The notes under the pieces: model-generated
What the model saw: only the letters and a program-made list of their open reading frames with translations
Told to the model about the DNA's origin: nothing
Databases searched by the model: none
Part shown: one piece after another, positions 14,190-21,529 of the stretch
Position numbering within the stretch: the stretch's first letter is position 1
Layout: every line of letters begins with the position of its first letter
Program-made: the position numbers and the translations under genes
Source of the DNA: a virus
IMG/VR virus record: IMGVR_UViG_3300042867_000019
Span: 1 to 25,626 of that record
DNA length: 25,626 bases
Direction: 5' to 3' (one strand)

Positions 14190-14362
14190 ACACCCCACCA
14201 ATTGACAACATTACATTGCGTGACTTCTTTGCAGCATCTTTTGTGTCATCTGGTCATGTCTTTAAGGCAATCTCAGATGGCAATACACCAGAACTTGTTG
14301 CAGAACAAGCGTATTTGATGGCAGACGCAATGATTAAGGAGCGCAAACGTGATCCTGCGTGA
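14186..14362 (+). CDS. Small conserved protein (58 aa)
   Basis: The frame from ATG 14186 to TGA 14362 gives 58 residues: MNTPPIDNITLRDFFAASFV, then an acidic part and EQAYLMADAMIKERKR. The start overlaps the nuclease stop as ATGA and the end overlaps the helicase start by 14 bases. From memory, small phage proteins with T-L-R-D-x-F-A and a final A-x-x-x-A-D-A-M-I-x-E-R are common in replication regions; no function is known. Confidence 0.65.
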   Translation: MNTPPIDNITLRDFFAASFVSSGHVFKAISDGNTPELVAEQAYLMADAMIKERKRDPA

Positions 14363-15959
14363 GTATCAGTCCCGCGCAGTTACAGACCTGTTTGCTTGGT
14401 GGACAAAGCACCAAGGGGATGCCGACATTCCTCTTTTGGTGCTACCCACCGCCGCAGGCAAGTCTGTGATCTGCGCTGAAATTGTTCGCCAAATGTGGGA
14501 TCAATGGCCTCTGTTTCACCCTCGAACTGTGGTACTTGTGCCATCTAAGGAACTTGCCGAGCAGAACGCTGCCAAACTCAGAGCCTTGCTTCCCCCAAAT
14601 ATCAGCGTTGGCTTTGTCAGCGCCAGCTTGGGCAAGAAGCAACACCAAGCAGATGTGATTGTTGCCACCATTGGTAGCATCCACAAGGCATCCCACCTGC
14701 TTGGAAATATCAAGGCTGTGGTGATTGATGAGGCTCATCTGGTGAGCCAGAAGGCAGGGGATGCAGGGATGTACCGCACCTTCTTGTCCAAGTTAGGCGA
14801 ACTTTGCGAGTTCAGGACTGTTGGCATGACCGCCACCCCTTTTAGGGGCAATGGTGTTTGGCTGACCGATGGGGATGAGCCATTGTTCACAGGCATTGCA
14901 AGCCGAGTGTCCATGCGCGAATTGCTAGATGCCAAGTTCATTGCGCCACTTGTCCCGCCAGATCGCATTGAAACCCGCATTGATGCCAGCAATGTTGGGA
15001 TTGCCAACGGCGACTACAAGGTTGGCGAACTCTCCCGAGAGGTTGAAAAATACCTGTCCAAAGTAGCCACAGAAGCCTCTAAAATCGCCTCAGAGCGCAA
15101 GAAATGGATTGCTTTTACACCAAGTGTCGCCAACGCTGAAAGCCTGTCTGACAAGCTAAACGCGCTTGGCATTGTGAGTGCTGTTGTATGCGGTGAAACA
15201 CCAAAGCAAGAGCGCGAAGACCTGATTCGCCAGTTCAAAGACCATCAGATTCACTGCTTGGTTACTGTCTTGGCTTTGTCGGTTGGCTTTGATGTGCCAG
15301 ACGTTGACTGCATTATTTGGTGCAGGCCAACGAAGTCGCCAGTGCTTTACGTGCAGGGCATGGGCAGGGGTACTCGAATTGCAGATGGCAAGACCGATTG
15401 CCTGGTGCTTGACTTTACCGACACAGTTGAGCGCCTTGGGCCAGTTGACACCATCCAAGGAAGGGCTAAGAAAAGGTCAGGCACTCAGGAAGCGCCCTAC
15501 AGCATCTGCCCAGACTGCGGTGAACGCAATGCACCCGCAGCTCTTGTTTGCATTCATTGCGGTGGTCAAATCCGAGAGGAAGAGGCTAAACCAATTGATG
15601 CAAGGGTTTCATTGGCAGCGCTTCTGTCAAATCGGGCAAGCGCCGATGACTTTGTTTGGCATGATGTAACCAAGGTTGGCTATGCCGTCCACCGCAAAGA
15701 GGGTAAACCCGACTCATTGAGAGTTGACTACTACGCTGGCCTGCTTATGGTTGCGACTGAATGGGTTTGTTTCAGTCACATTGGTTATGCTAGGCAAAAG
15801 GCCGAGAACTGGTGGATGCGAAGGGAGAAGAAGTCTATGCCATCAGGCACACAAGAAGCGCTTACATGGATTTTGGTAAACAAAATTCAAGAACCAACTA
15901 GAATTTTGACCCGTAAAAATGGAAAATACACCGAGGTAAAACAACATGAATTTTATTGA
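14349..15959 (+). CDS. SF2 DEAH helicase with C-terminal zinc ribbon, GTG start
   Basis: This 536-residue protein starts at GTG 14349, which has AAGGAG 7 bases upstream. Motif I is LPTAAGKS (32-39), motif II DEAH (127-130), motif III TATP (161-164) and motif VI QGMGRGTR (336-343), so both RecA-like domains of a RAD25/RecG-like superfamily 2 helicase are complete. A four-Cys ribbon follows (C387, C390, C401, C404). The last 130 residues are an unrecognised domain with WWMRREKKSMPSGTQEAL. It probably unwinds or remodels branched DNA in recombination or replication. The next gene overlaps its end by 14 bases. Confidence 0.9.
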   Translation: MILREYQSRAVTDLFAWWTKHQGDADIPLLVLPTAAGKSVICAEIVRQMWDQWPLFHPRTVVLVPSKELAEQNAAKLRALLPPNISVGFVSASLGKKQHQADVIVATIGSIHKASHLLGNIKAVVIDEAHLVSQKAGDAGMYRTFLSKLGELCEFRTVGMTATPFRGNGVWLTDGDEPLFTGIASRVSMRELLDAKFIAPLVPPDRIETRIDASNVGIANGDYKVGELSREVEKYLSKVATEASKIASERKKWIAFTPSVANAESLSDKLNALGIVSAVVCGETPKQEREDLIRQFKDHQIHCLVTVLALSVGFDVPDVDCIIWCRPTKSPVLYVQGMGRGTRIADGKTDCLVLDFTDTVERLGPVDTIQGRAKKRSGTQEAPYSICPDCGERNAPAALVCIHCGGQIREEEAKPIDARVSLAALLSNRASADDFVWHDVTKVGYAVHRKEGKPDSLRVDYYAGLLMVATEWVCFSHIGYARQKAENWWMRREKKSMPSGTQEALTWILVNKIQEPTRILTRKNGKYTEVKQHEFY

Positions 15960-16146
15960 ACTAAGCGCAATCAAGAGACATTTGGACAGTCAGGTCAAAC
16001 AGATTAACACCATCCAAGTCAATTGCCGACAATGTAACAACTTTGAGACAGGCATTTGTAAGCAGTTTGGAGCAAAACCACCGCTAGAGTGGATCACTGG
16101 CACAGTCGAGTGCGAACATTGGGAATGGGATCAAATCCCCTTTTAA
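15946..16146 (+). CDS. Small Cys-rich protein (66 aa)
   Basis: This 66-residue protein has NCRQCNNFETGICKQFG and a later VECEHWEWD, so four Cys (two in C-x2-C) plus His in a zinc-finger-like spacing. The N-terminal 25 residues are helical (ELSAIKRHLDSQVKQINTIQ). From memory, phage mini-proteins of this kind (CxxC, CxxF, then VECEHWE) are common near helicases and probably bind zinc. Its start overlaps the helicase end. Confidence 0.65.
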   Translation: MNFIELSAIKRHLDSQVKQINTIQVNCRQCNNFETGICKQFGAKPPLEWITGTVECEHWEWDQIPF

Positions 16147-16155
16147 GGAGACATC

Positions 16156-16341
16156 ATGTTAGAAAAACCACCATATTCAAAGATTAGCTACCCATCTGTG
16201 CCAATGAAAGACTTTAAATGGGAATCTGGCTCAGACGTGCAAGCCCTTTGGCGCAAGCACGGTTGGACGCCGCCCTCTGAACACATGCCGCCCCCACCGC
16301 CAGAGCGCGTCATGGACATGCCACTAAGGAGAGTTAGGTAA
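16156..16341 (+). CDS. Hypothetical Pro-rich protein (61 aa)
   Basis: A perfect AAGGAG lies 6 bases before ATG 16156. The 61 residues include DFKWESGSDVQALWRKHGWT and a Pro run (HMPPPPPERVMD). The W-x-x-x-G-S-D-V-Q-x-x-W-R-K-H-G-W segment is, from memory, shared by small phage proteins of unknown role. Its stop is directly followed by the next start. Confidence 0.6.
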   Translation: MLEKPPYSKISYPSVPMKDFKWESGSDVQALWRKHGWTPPSEHMPPPPPERVMDMPLRRVR

Positions 16342-16533
16342 ATGCCAAGACCGAAACCACCTGAACCCCTATTGGGAAGACAAGTCCGAATGTCAGATAG
16401 ACATTGGATGATCTTGCAAGAACTTGGCGGCGCTGAGTGGCTGCGTAAACAGTTGGATAAGAACGCCAAGATGCCTGCCAAGTATTACCGCCGTGAACTG
16501 GATGCACCATCAAAGAAAGAAGTCAATGACTAA
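16342..16533 (+). CDS. Small conserved basic protein (63 aa)
   Basis: This 63-residue protein starts at ATG 16342, directly after the previous stop, with AAGGAG further upstream. It is basic, with RQVRMSDRHWMILQELGGAE, WLRKQLDKNA and a Lys/Arg-rich end. The pattern S-D-x-x-W-x-x-L-Q-x-L-G-G-A-x-W-L-R is, from memory, repeated in many small phage proteins and may be a ribbon-helix-helix-like DNA-binding element. Its end overlaps the next gene by 8 bases. Confidence 0.6.
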   Translation: MPRPKPPEPLLGRQVRMSDRHWMILQELGGAEWLRKQLDKNAKMPAKYYRRELDAPSKKEVND

Positions 16534-16720
16534 CCAAAGCGGCTGGCGCAAGCGCCAAATTCAAATGCCCAAGTTTGATATTTGGGAGCGCGAGAGCCTA
16601 GTTGACTTTGCAGGGGAGTGCTACGTCAAACTGTGCGAACAGGATGACCGCATTCAGCAACTTGAGTGCGATCTGAAGACGGCGCTTCAGGCTTACAAAG
16701 ATTTAAGTAAGAACCTCTAA
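16526..16720 (+). CDS. Small coiled-coil protein, last gene of the early operon (64 aa)
   Basis: The start ATG 16526 is inside the end of the previous gene. The 64-residue product has a basic front (TNQSGWRKRQIQMPKFDIWE) and a C-terminal heptad-like helix (QDDRIQQLECDLKTALQAYK) that may be a coiled coil. I do not recognise it. It overlaps the endolysin gene tail to tail by 18 bases, with no terminator between. Confidence 0.55.
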   Translation: MTNQSGWRKRQIQMPKFDIWERESLVDFAGECYVKLCEQDDRIQQLECDLKTALQAYKDLSKNL

Positions 16721-17296
16721 AGCATGGTTAATGTGTTTGATCCGGTCTTCCAAGCCAATAAAGCCACCATTGATTTTTTTGGTTAAAGTTTTGTAATCTT
16801 GGGAGTCTGCATACTGGTTGAGTTTATGAGTGTCCCAAAACCACCCCGCAGTGAGAGCCGCATACTGAGGTGTAGCCACAAGATCAGGGTCTGCCCAAAA
16901 GTCAACACCCAGCGCCTTGCCTGCGTGGAAATACGAGCTAGAGCCAGTTAGCTGGATGCAACCCCTGCCTCGGAAACGATACCCATCACCTGAAGCCTCA
17001 TCCCTGTTGCCCATCCGATTTGCGTAAACAGTATTTGCAATGAGCTTTGGATTTCGCTGACACGCTTGAGCCTTGGCAGCATCAAAGCGTTTAGGCCATG
17101 TCTTCATCAAACCAGCCGCAGAGTATGACAAGCCCTCTTCGAGCATCCTAAAGTTCCCACATTCATGCCCACATTGACCAATGAAAGCCGCTTTTCTAAG
17201 TGGATTCATAATGTCAAAACGCTCAAAAGTAGCGTTAAGGGCATCTAACCATTGCTCACCAATGTGAAGTTGAGCCAACTGTTCTTTACTGACCAT
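16703..17296 (-). CDS. GH19-type endolysin
   Basis: This 197-residue protein is a glycoside hydrolase family 19 (chitinase-like) endolysin. GHECGNFRMLEEGLSYSA (43-60) holds the catalytic Glu E45 and E53/E54, followed by RMGNRDE, the signature GRGCIQLTGSSSY (110-122) and KKINGG (173-178). It cuts peptidoglycan glycan strands at lysis. No signal peptide or membrane anchor is present, so it needs a holin to cross the inner membrane. ATG 17296 has AAGGAG 7 bases upstream. It is the last gene of the lysis cassette, overlapping the spanin gene by 11 bases. Confidence 0.9.
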   Translation of the reverse strand: MVSKEQLAQLHIGEQWLDALNATFERFDIMNPLRKAAFIGQCGHECGNFRMLEEGLSYSAAGLMKTWPKRFDAAKAQACQRNPKLIANTVYANRMGNRDEASGDGYRFRGRGCIQLTGSSSYFHAGKALGVDFWADPDLVATPQYAALTAGWFWDTHKLNQYADSQDYKTLTKKINGGFIGLEDRIKHINHALEVLT

Positions 17297-17762
17297 TGAC
17301 TAATCTCCTTACTTCTTCATAGGCGCTGGCGCAGGCGTTGAGCTTGACAATGGCTTTGTCTCCATCTGCTGCGATATCGATAAGAGCTGCAATAGTCTGT
17401 CGCTCAAGTTCGGTTTCAGTGGTATCTGTGGGTTGTGGATTTCCAATGCTAATGGGGGTACTTGCATTGGCTTGTGGACAACTTGGGGCTGGGAGGCGCA
17501 GCCGACCAGTGCGAGCAAGCTCATGCATAGCAGACTGTTTTTTCTTGACATCATCTTGGGCCTTTCTGAGTTTCGTTTCCTGATCTTGCAGTTTCTCGCC
17601 AAGCTCTTTCTCTTTGGCTCTGGCTTCATCATTCTTTTGGGCAATGGCCAGTTTCATGTCATTGTCCCTGTCTTCCCAGCCAAAGTGATAGCCACCTCGA
17701 TAGCTGCCAAACAAAGCAATGGCAATAGCTAAAGCAAGGTAGGGTAAAGGTATGCCAAACAT
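17286..17762 (-). CDS. Rz: Inner-membrane spanin Rz
   Basis: A 158-residue protein with an N-terminal membrane helix (about residues 5-22, LPYLALAIAIALFGS) and a long charged coiled-coil periplasmic part (Glu/Lys/Gln-rich to about 85), then a Pro-rich segment and a helical end. This is the Rz plan: an i-spanin anchored in the inner membrane reaching the o-spanin and fusing both membranes at lysis. A second lipoprotein frame lies inside it, which is the classic embedded Rz1 arrangement and the best proof of identity. The start overlaps the holin-candidate stop by one base. Confidence 0.85.
   Translation of the reverse strand: MFGIPLPYLALAIAIALFGSYRGGYHFGWEDRDNDMKLAIAQKNDEARAKEKELGEKLQDQETKLRKAQDDVKKKQSAMHELARTGRLRLPAPSCPQANASTPISIGNPQPTDTTETELERQTIAALIDIAADGDKAIVKLNACASAYEEVRRLVNGQ
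17309..17554 (-). CDS. Rz1: Outer-membrane spanin Rz1, embedded in Rz
   Basis: In a second frame inside Rz, an 81-residue lipoprotein begins MMSRKNSLLCMSLLALVGCA. The start at 17554 has AAAGG 6 bases upstream. The lipobox LVGC puts the acylated Cys at residue 19, so the mature chain is about 63 residues, Pro-rich (VPPLALEIHNPQIPLKP), as in o-spanins. It would sit in the inner leaflet of the outer membrane and bind Rz through the C-termini. An open frame extends 30 codons upstream but without a lipobox. Confidence 0.85.
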   Translation of the reverse strand: MMSRKNSLLCMSLLALVGCASQPQVVHKPMQVPPLALEIHNPQIPLKPNLSDRLLQLLSISQQMETKPLSSSTPAPAPMKK

Positions 17763-18274
17763 TATTCAGCCTCTTTTCTAGCTTGTGCCAACTCTTCACG
17801 CTCATGGTCATCTTCTAAATGGTCAGGTGGGGTAGTTGGAGGAGGGCCAGGTGTCCAAGATTCATCCAACTCTGGGTTCTTCCAAACAGGCATAGCACCA
17901 AATGGTTGACTAGGCAAACCATAGGCTGACTGAGGAGAGGCATAGGAAGACCCATAAGAGGGGTTAAAACCGCCCTGAGAGCCTTGATAGCCCATTGGTT
18001 GGCACATTGGCTGTTGGGGTGGTTGTTGCCTAGAAGTCATAGCCCGTTTACCAATAACCCCGCCGATACCGCCTACGATTAACAGAACAATGTCGTTCAA
18101 CATCTTTGTATATGCCTGGTCAATTGGGGCCATTGATTTGATTGGCTGGGTGACAAAAGTCACTGAGTAGAGCAGGGAGATTACGATAAAGAAAAGAATC
18201 AGGGTGACAGCAAGCACCACAATGCTCCAGACCCTGACCTCGATCTCTTCAGTTGTTAGGTTTAACTTCGTCAA
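17762..18274 (-). CDS. Two-helix membrane protein, holin candidate, TTG start
   Basis: This 170-residue protein starts at TTG 18274, supported by GGAG 7 bases upstream. It has membrane helices at about residues 17-40 (WSIVVLAVTLILFFIVISLL) and 60-77 (LNDIVLLIVGGIGGVIGKR), then a long Pro/Gln/Gly/Tyr-rich tail with a charged end. Two membrane helices directly before spanins and endolysin suggest a holin, but the tail is unusually long for one. It overlaps the spanin start by one base and the upstream lipoprotein gene by 26. Confidence 0.6.
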   Translation of the reverse strand: MTKLNLTTEEIEVRVWSIVVLAVTLILFFIVISLLYSVTFVTQPIKSMAPIDQAYTKMLNDIVLLIVGGIGGVIGKRAMTSRQQPPQQPMCQPMGYQGSQGGFNPSYGSSYASPQSAYGLPSQPFGAMPVWKNPELDESWTPGPPPTTPPDHLEDDHEREELAQARKEAE

Positions 18275-18440
18275 CTTTTTTCTCCAAGATGGGTGCTACC
18301 AAATATTCTGGGCAAGTCTGAGTGAATAGGCATCTAGGCTTCTGGCACTCAGTTGCGTGAAAATTGTCAGGGTTCTGGCACTTGTAGCGATACTTTTCTT
18401 CGCAGCCAGTGAGCAGTAAAAGAAGCAATAGATATCTCAT
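18249..18440 (-). CDS. Small Cys-rich lipoprotein (63 aa)
   Basis: This 63-residue protein begins MRYLLLLLLLTGCEEKYRYK. The Leu run and lipobox LTGC put the lipid-bearing Cys at residue 13, leaving a 51-residue mature chain with four further Cys (in CQNPDN, ECQKPRC and QTCPEY) that could form two disulfides. From memory, similar small lipoproteins with Y-x-Y-x-C-Q-x-P occur in podovirus lysis regions. It may act at the outer membrane, for example in superinfection exclusion, or assist lysis; neither is shown. The start overlaps the upstream stop as ATGA. Confidence 0.72.
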   Translation of the reverse strand: MRYLLLLLLLTGCEEKYRYKCQNPDNFHATECQKPRCLFTQTCPEYLVAPILEKKVDEVKPNN

Positions 18441-18745
18441 TTGCTTTTCATTTTTTCGTAAATCACAGCAATGTCTTGACGATTGTGCATGATGTCGTCA
18501 CGATTCTTTTGGATTTCTTTTTCTAAGTCTTGACGTAGTTTTTCACGGGCTAATTCAGCACCAGTGTTTGTGGCTTGCTTGTTGTCTGATGTGACCACTA
18601 GACTAATCTTGTTGTTCAGTACAGTAACCTCATGGGATAGGTGCGACAGTGAGTTCATCAAATACACCACGCAAGTAAAAAGAATTGGCAAGATGGCAAA
18701 TGCCACTTTTTCGATCAGAGCGTGTTTTCCGTTTGTTTCATTCAT
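18437..18745 (-). CDS. Small membrane-anchored coiled-coil protein (102 aa)
   Basis: A 102-residue protein with one membrane helix at about residues 12-30 (IEKVAFAILPILFTCVVYLM) followed by a charged helix (EKEIQKNRDDIMHNRQDIAV) typical of a coiled coil. It resembles small phage proteins found by lysis genes (holin or pinholin-like accessory, DUF7201-like from memory). It is in a run of coupled genes: ATGA overlaps at both ends. A holin role is possible, so two holin candidates exist in this cassette. Confidence 0.65.
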   Translation of the reverse strand: MNETNGKHALIEKVAFAILPILFTCVVYLMNSLSHLSHEVTVLNNKISLVVTSDNKQATNTGAELAREKLRQDLEKEIQKNRDDIMHNRQDIAVIYEKMKSK

Positions 18746-18897
18746 TTCCCTAGACCTACCTTTCCAAGTAAAAGATTCACGATCCTGTCTGACAAATCGT
18801 CAGGTAAGAACTTCAGAAAACCCAAGAAGTACAAAGCCACTAATCCGTAAACGAATATCTTTAGGCACAAGTCAAAGGTCTTTTGATACTCATTCAC
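18742..18897 (-). CDS. Small membrane protein, GTG start (51 aa)
   Basis: A 51-residue frame runs from GTG 18897 to TGA 18742, with AAGG 8 bases upstream. It begins MNEYQKTFDLCLKIFVYGLV, continues ALYFLGFLKFLPDDLSD and ends in Leu/Gly/Lys residues, so it has one hydrophobic helix. It overlaps the upstream stop as GTGA and the downstream start as ATGA, which strongly supports it as a real gene. I do not recognise the family; position fits a lysis or virion membrane accessory. Confidence 0.65.
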   Translation of the reverse strand: MNEYQKTFDLCLKIFVYGLVALYFLGFLKFLPDDLSDRIVNLLLGKVGLGK

Positions 18898-19397
18898 CGA
18901 CCACACCTTCTTGTTGTCTCGCAGAATGTCATCAACTCATTCACGCCAACAAAGACTAAAAACAAAACAAAGAAGACTCCACCTATTGCCAAACCAATCT
19001 CTAGTTGTTCTTGCTCTTTCTCTTTGGCTTTCTTTGCTTCTGCCTTCAATGCACTTATCTCTTTGGCATCTGCCAAGTCCATCTCTGCTTGACGGGCTTT
19101 AATCTTCTGCCAGACATCAATCTTGCCTGTCTGCATGAAGAGCATCTTTAACTCTTCTTCAAACGCTCTGGCCTGTTCTAAAGCCATCTCAATCTGGAGG
19201 GCAGTCCCCATGTTTGAGCCTTTGCCAGACTGCTTGGCCTGAAGCATTGCTTTGGTAGCTACACTTTTTGCGTCAAATAATTTCCCAATCATGGGCGCAA
19301 GTGAGCCTAAGTCATTGGCAACATTAGCTGCCTTCTTGACCATGCTAATTGCTGACTGTATGCCAGCTAAAGCGGTTAGAGGATCGATGGGAATCAT
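18894..19397 (-). CDS. Phage protein with C-terminal membrane helix (167 aa)
   Basis: This 167-residue protein has a hydrophobic N-terminal part (PIDPLTALAGIQSAISMVKK), a long charged helix (about 65-132, Lys/Glu/Ala-rich) and a C-terminal membrane helix (LAIGGVFFVLFLVFVGVNEL, 136-155). From memory, proteins of this plan are common in podoviruses between internal virion proteins and lysis genes; the role is unknown. The start overlaps the upstream stop as ATGA. Confidence 0.68.
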   Translation of the reverse strand: MIPIDPLTALAGIQSAISMVKKAANVANDLGSLAPMIGKLFDAKSVATKAMLQAKQSGKGSNMGTALQIEMALEQARAFEEELKMLFMQTGKIDVWQKIKARQAEMDLADAKEISALKAEAKKAKEKEQEQLEIGLAIGGVFFVLFLVFVGVNELMTFCETTRRCGR

Positions 19398-19546
19398 CTC
19401 TTATCTACCTTTTGCCACTCAAGGCATACTACTTTTCGGTTGTAAACATCACCTGTCCATGCCCATCTGACACACCTGTATTCAGTTTTCTCCTTACTAG
19501 ATGCCACCAATGTAAACAAGATTGACAGCACTAGTAGCCATTTCAC
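19394..19546 (-). CDS. Small exported two-Cys protein, GTG start (50 aa)
   Basis: A 50-residue frame from GTG 19546 to TGA 19394 reads MKWLLVLSILFTLVASSKEK, then TEYRCVRWAWTGDVYNRKVV and CLEWQKVDKR. The first 17 residues look like a signal peptide with a possible VAS cleavage site; the rest has two Cys (25 and 41) that could form a disulfide in the periplasm. GTGA and ATGA overlaps with both neighbours support it. The Y-x-C-x-x-W-x-x-T-G-D-V-Y-N-R-K-V-x-C-x-E-W pattern is, from memory, conserved in phages. Confidence 0.68.
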   Translation of the reverse strand: MKWLLVLSILFTLVASSKEKTEYRCVRWAWTGDVYNRKVVCLEWQKVDKR

Positions 19547-19635
19547 GGATACGCCCAAACAATAATGTAGCTACAAAAGATGACAAAGCAAGCAACACAG
19601 GCCGAAGCAATGATTGCTTCAACCCAATCTTTCAT
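19543..19635 (-). CDS. Very small membrane protein (30 aa)
   Basis: A 30-residue frame from ATG 19635, with a strong AGGAGAT 5 bases upstream, reads MKDWVEAIIASACVACFVIF and ends CSYIIVWAYP. Nearly all of it is one membrane helix. The stop overlaps the next GTG start as GTGA. The good ribosome site and position one base after the preceding gene make it credible despite its size. Confidence 0.62.
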   Translation of the reverse strand: MKDWVEAIIASACVACFVIFCSYIIVWAYP

Positions 19636-19636
19636 G

Positions 19637-21529
19637 TCAATCTCCTAGAATACCTGTTGCACTTCCAACAGCCGCAGCGCCAGTTAACAATCCAGTTTTA
19701 GGTTTTCTGGCTCTTTTGTTTAATTCTTGCAAAATTGCCGTCTGTTCTACTGGATCAACAGTAAACAAGCGTTTTTGCAGAGCCTCTGAACTCTCGCTAC
19801 TTATGCCTTTTGCTCTTGACAGCAAGGCCGAGCCACCAGCTCTAAGCATACTTACAGGATCACTTGTTACAACTGCTTGTGCAAGTGAACCCAAAAGGTT
19901 GGCTTGCTCACGCACCGCCTGATTTTCATCTGTTCTAGAGCCTGCAAGAACACGTTGCTTGGTTTCAGCTTGTCGATTTAGCCCTTTGACGTATTGAGAA
20001 AACTCAGTGTAAGAGTCCTGTGCAGATTTAATAACTTTGCCATTAGCACCAACAGTATCAGTAAAAGCATTTCGCAACAATAGCTTTTGCTTTTCTGATT
20101 TAAATACTTGCTTGGTGAAATCACCACTTTTGTAATCCATAAGGCGTTCATTGACATCAGCCATCACACCCAAACGAAACGCCTCTTTCTCATCAGAAGT
20201 CATTTTTTTAATCTTAGATGCGGCTTCTGCTGGGTTGAGCGTTTGATATTTTTCGCCCATACTAAAAGCCTTTTTGATGCGTTCTGCATCAGCAAATTCT
20301 TCATTTGCTTTTTTGTAATCATTATTGAGCGATTTAATTAGATCGTTAAACTCATCTTTAACCTTAACAACTGTAGCGCCATACTTGGTCATTTTTCCTG
20401 TTAAGGCATCAGTATTTGAATCAATTACTTGGTCTAAACCAATTTTAATTTCATGCAATATTTCAGTAGGCACAGACTGAGAGTTGCGTATTGATTCAAG
20501 CGGTGGCAATTTTTTACCTTTTGCATCAGCATTTTTTACAGCGTTAGCATAGGCATTTTTAAATAAATCTCGATCTACATATTGACGAAATGGACGAGCA
20601 TCAATATCTTTGCTATACGCTAGTGGGTATGCTTGGCTTGCCAGCCGTGACTGATTTGCCGCCAATGCCTCAAGATACTCAAAACCATTGACGTTTTTAG
20701 CCAGGCCTGCTTTTTCAACCAAGCCCTGCACAATGTTACTGGGTTGGTCAATAAGACGATTTTCAAGGAATTCCTTGGTAGCACCTTTGACTTTAGACTG
20801 CACCACATAGGCGCTGTAAGCCAAGTCATTAAGGCTTTTGCCCAAGTCAGCAATGACCGGATTGGGAATACCAATGCGGCGCAATTCATCCAACGCTTGC
20901 TGTGCTTCTTTTGGCGAAAGATTGTCTTTTTGGAGATAGTTTGCCAGCATCTTTGATGCCGCAGTCTCTTGATCGCCAATCCCCGCAGAGTTCAAGACAT
21001 TCTTGATAAGAGTGCCTGCACCCTTCACAACAATTGGCACAGAACCGCCTAGAACGCCGCCAAACACGCCACCCATTGCAGTCTCTGATCCTTCATCCTT
21101 CTCAGCAAAACCATAGCCAGAGGCTGCGCCTGTAGTTGTTCCAATTGCAGCACCACGAAGAAGTTGTCCTAATGTAGTTGTGCCTGTAATCAATGCTTGA
21201 GTGGCAGGGGCAAGTTTTGCAACCTGTTTGGCAATACCTAATGGCGCAATCAAACTGCCACCAATCTCCAAACCTGTTTTGGCAATTGGCATATCCATGC
21301 CAAACTGTTTTTGTTGTTCACGCAAAAGATTGCGTTGCTTCTCATACTCTGGCCCACTAATCGAGCCAGTTTTAAGTGCTGCCTCGATTTCTTCAAGTGT
21401 TCCAAAGGTCAAGCCTTGACCAACAGACCTAAGAGCCTCGGCAGGCCCTGAGTAAGGTATGGGTGAACCAAGGACTGATTTGAATGCCTGTGGTTGGTCA
21501 GCAAGTGGATCATCTTTATAGTCAGCCAT
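19637..21529 (-). CDS. Internal virion / DNA-ejection protein (630 aa)
   Basis: A 630-residue protein. Residues 25-60 contain LRSVGQGLTFGTLEEIEAAL and TGSISGPEYEKQRNLL, followed by a Gly/Ala-rich hydrophobic region (about 85-185, including GGVFGGVLGGSVP) and long helices with Lys/Glu/Ala. From memory, the motif LTFG-x-EEIEA occurs in internal or ejection proteins of podoviruses, which leave the capsid with the DNA and cross the envelope. It has no enzymatic motif I can see. It starts by TAATG overlap with the upstream virion gene. Confidence 0.7.
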   Translation of the reverse strand: MADYKDDPLADQPQAFKSVLGSPIPYSGPAEALRSVGQGLTFGTLEEIEAALKTGSISGPEYEKQRNLLREQQKQFGMDMPIAKTGLEIGGSLIAPLGIAKQVAKLAPATQALITGTTTLGQLLRGAAIGTTTGAASGYGFAEKDEGSETAMGGVFGGVLGGSVPIVVKGAGTLIKNVLNSAGIGDQETAASKMLANYLQKDNLSPKEAQQALDELRRIGIPNPVIADLGKSLNDLAYSAYVVQSKVKGATKEFLENRLIDQPSNIVQGLVEKAGLAKNVNGFEYLEALAANQSRLASQAYPLAYSKDIDARPFRQYVDRDLFKNAYANAVKNADAKGKKLPPLESIRNSQSVPTEILHEIKIGLDQVIDSNTDALTGKMTKYGATVVKVKDEFNDLIKSLNNDYKKANEEFADAERIKKAFSMGEKYQTLNPAEAASKIKKMTSDEKEAFRLGVMADVNERLMDYKSGDFTKQVFKSEKQKLLLRNAFTDTVGANGKVIKSAQDSYTEFSQYVKGLNRQAETKQRVLAGSRTDENQAVREQANLLGSLAQAVVTSDPVSMLRAGGSALLSRAKGISSESSEALQKRLFTVDPVEQTAILQELNKRARKPKTGLLTGAAAVGSATGILGD

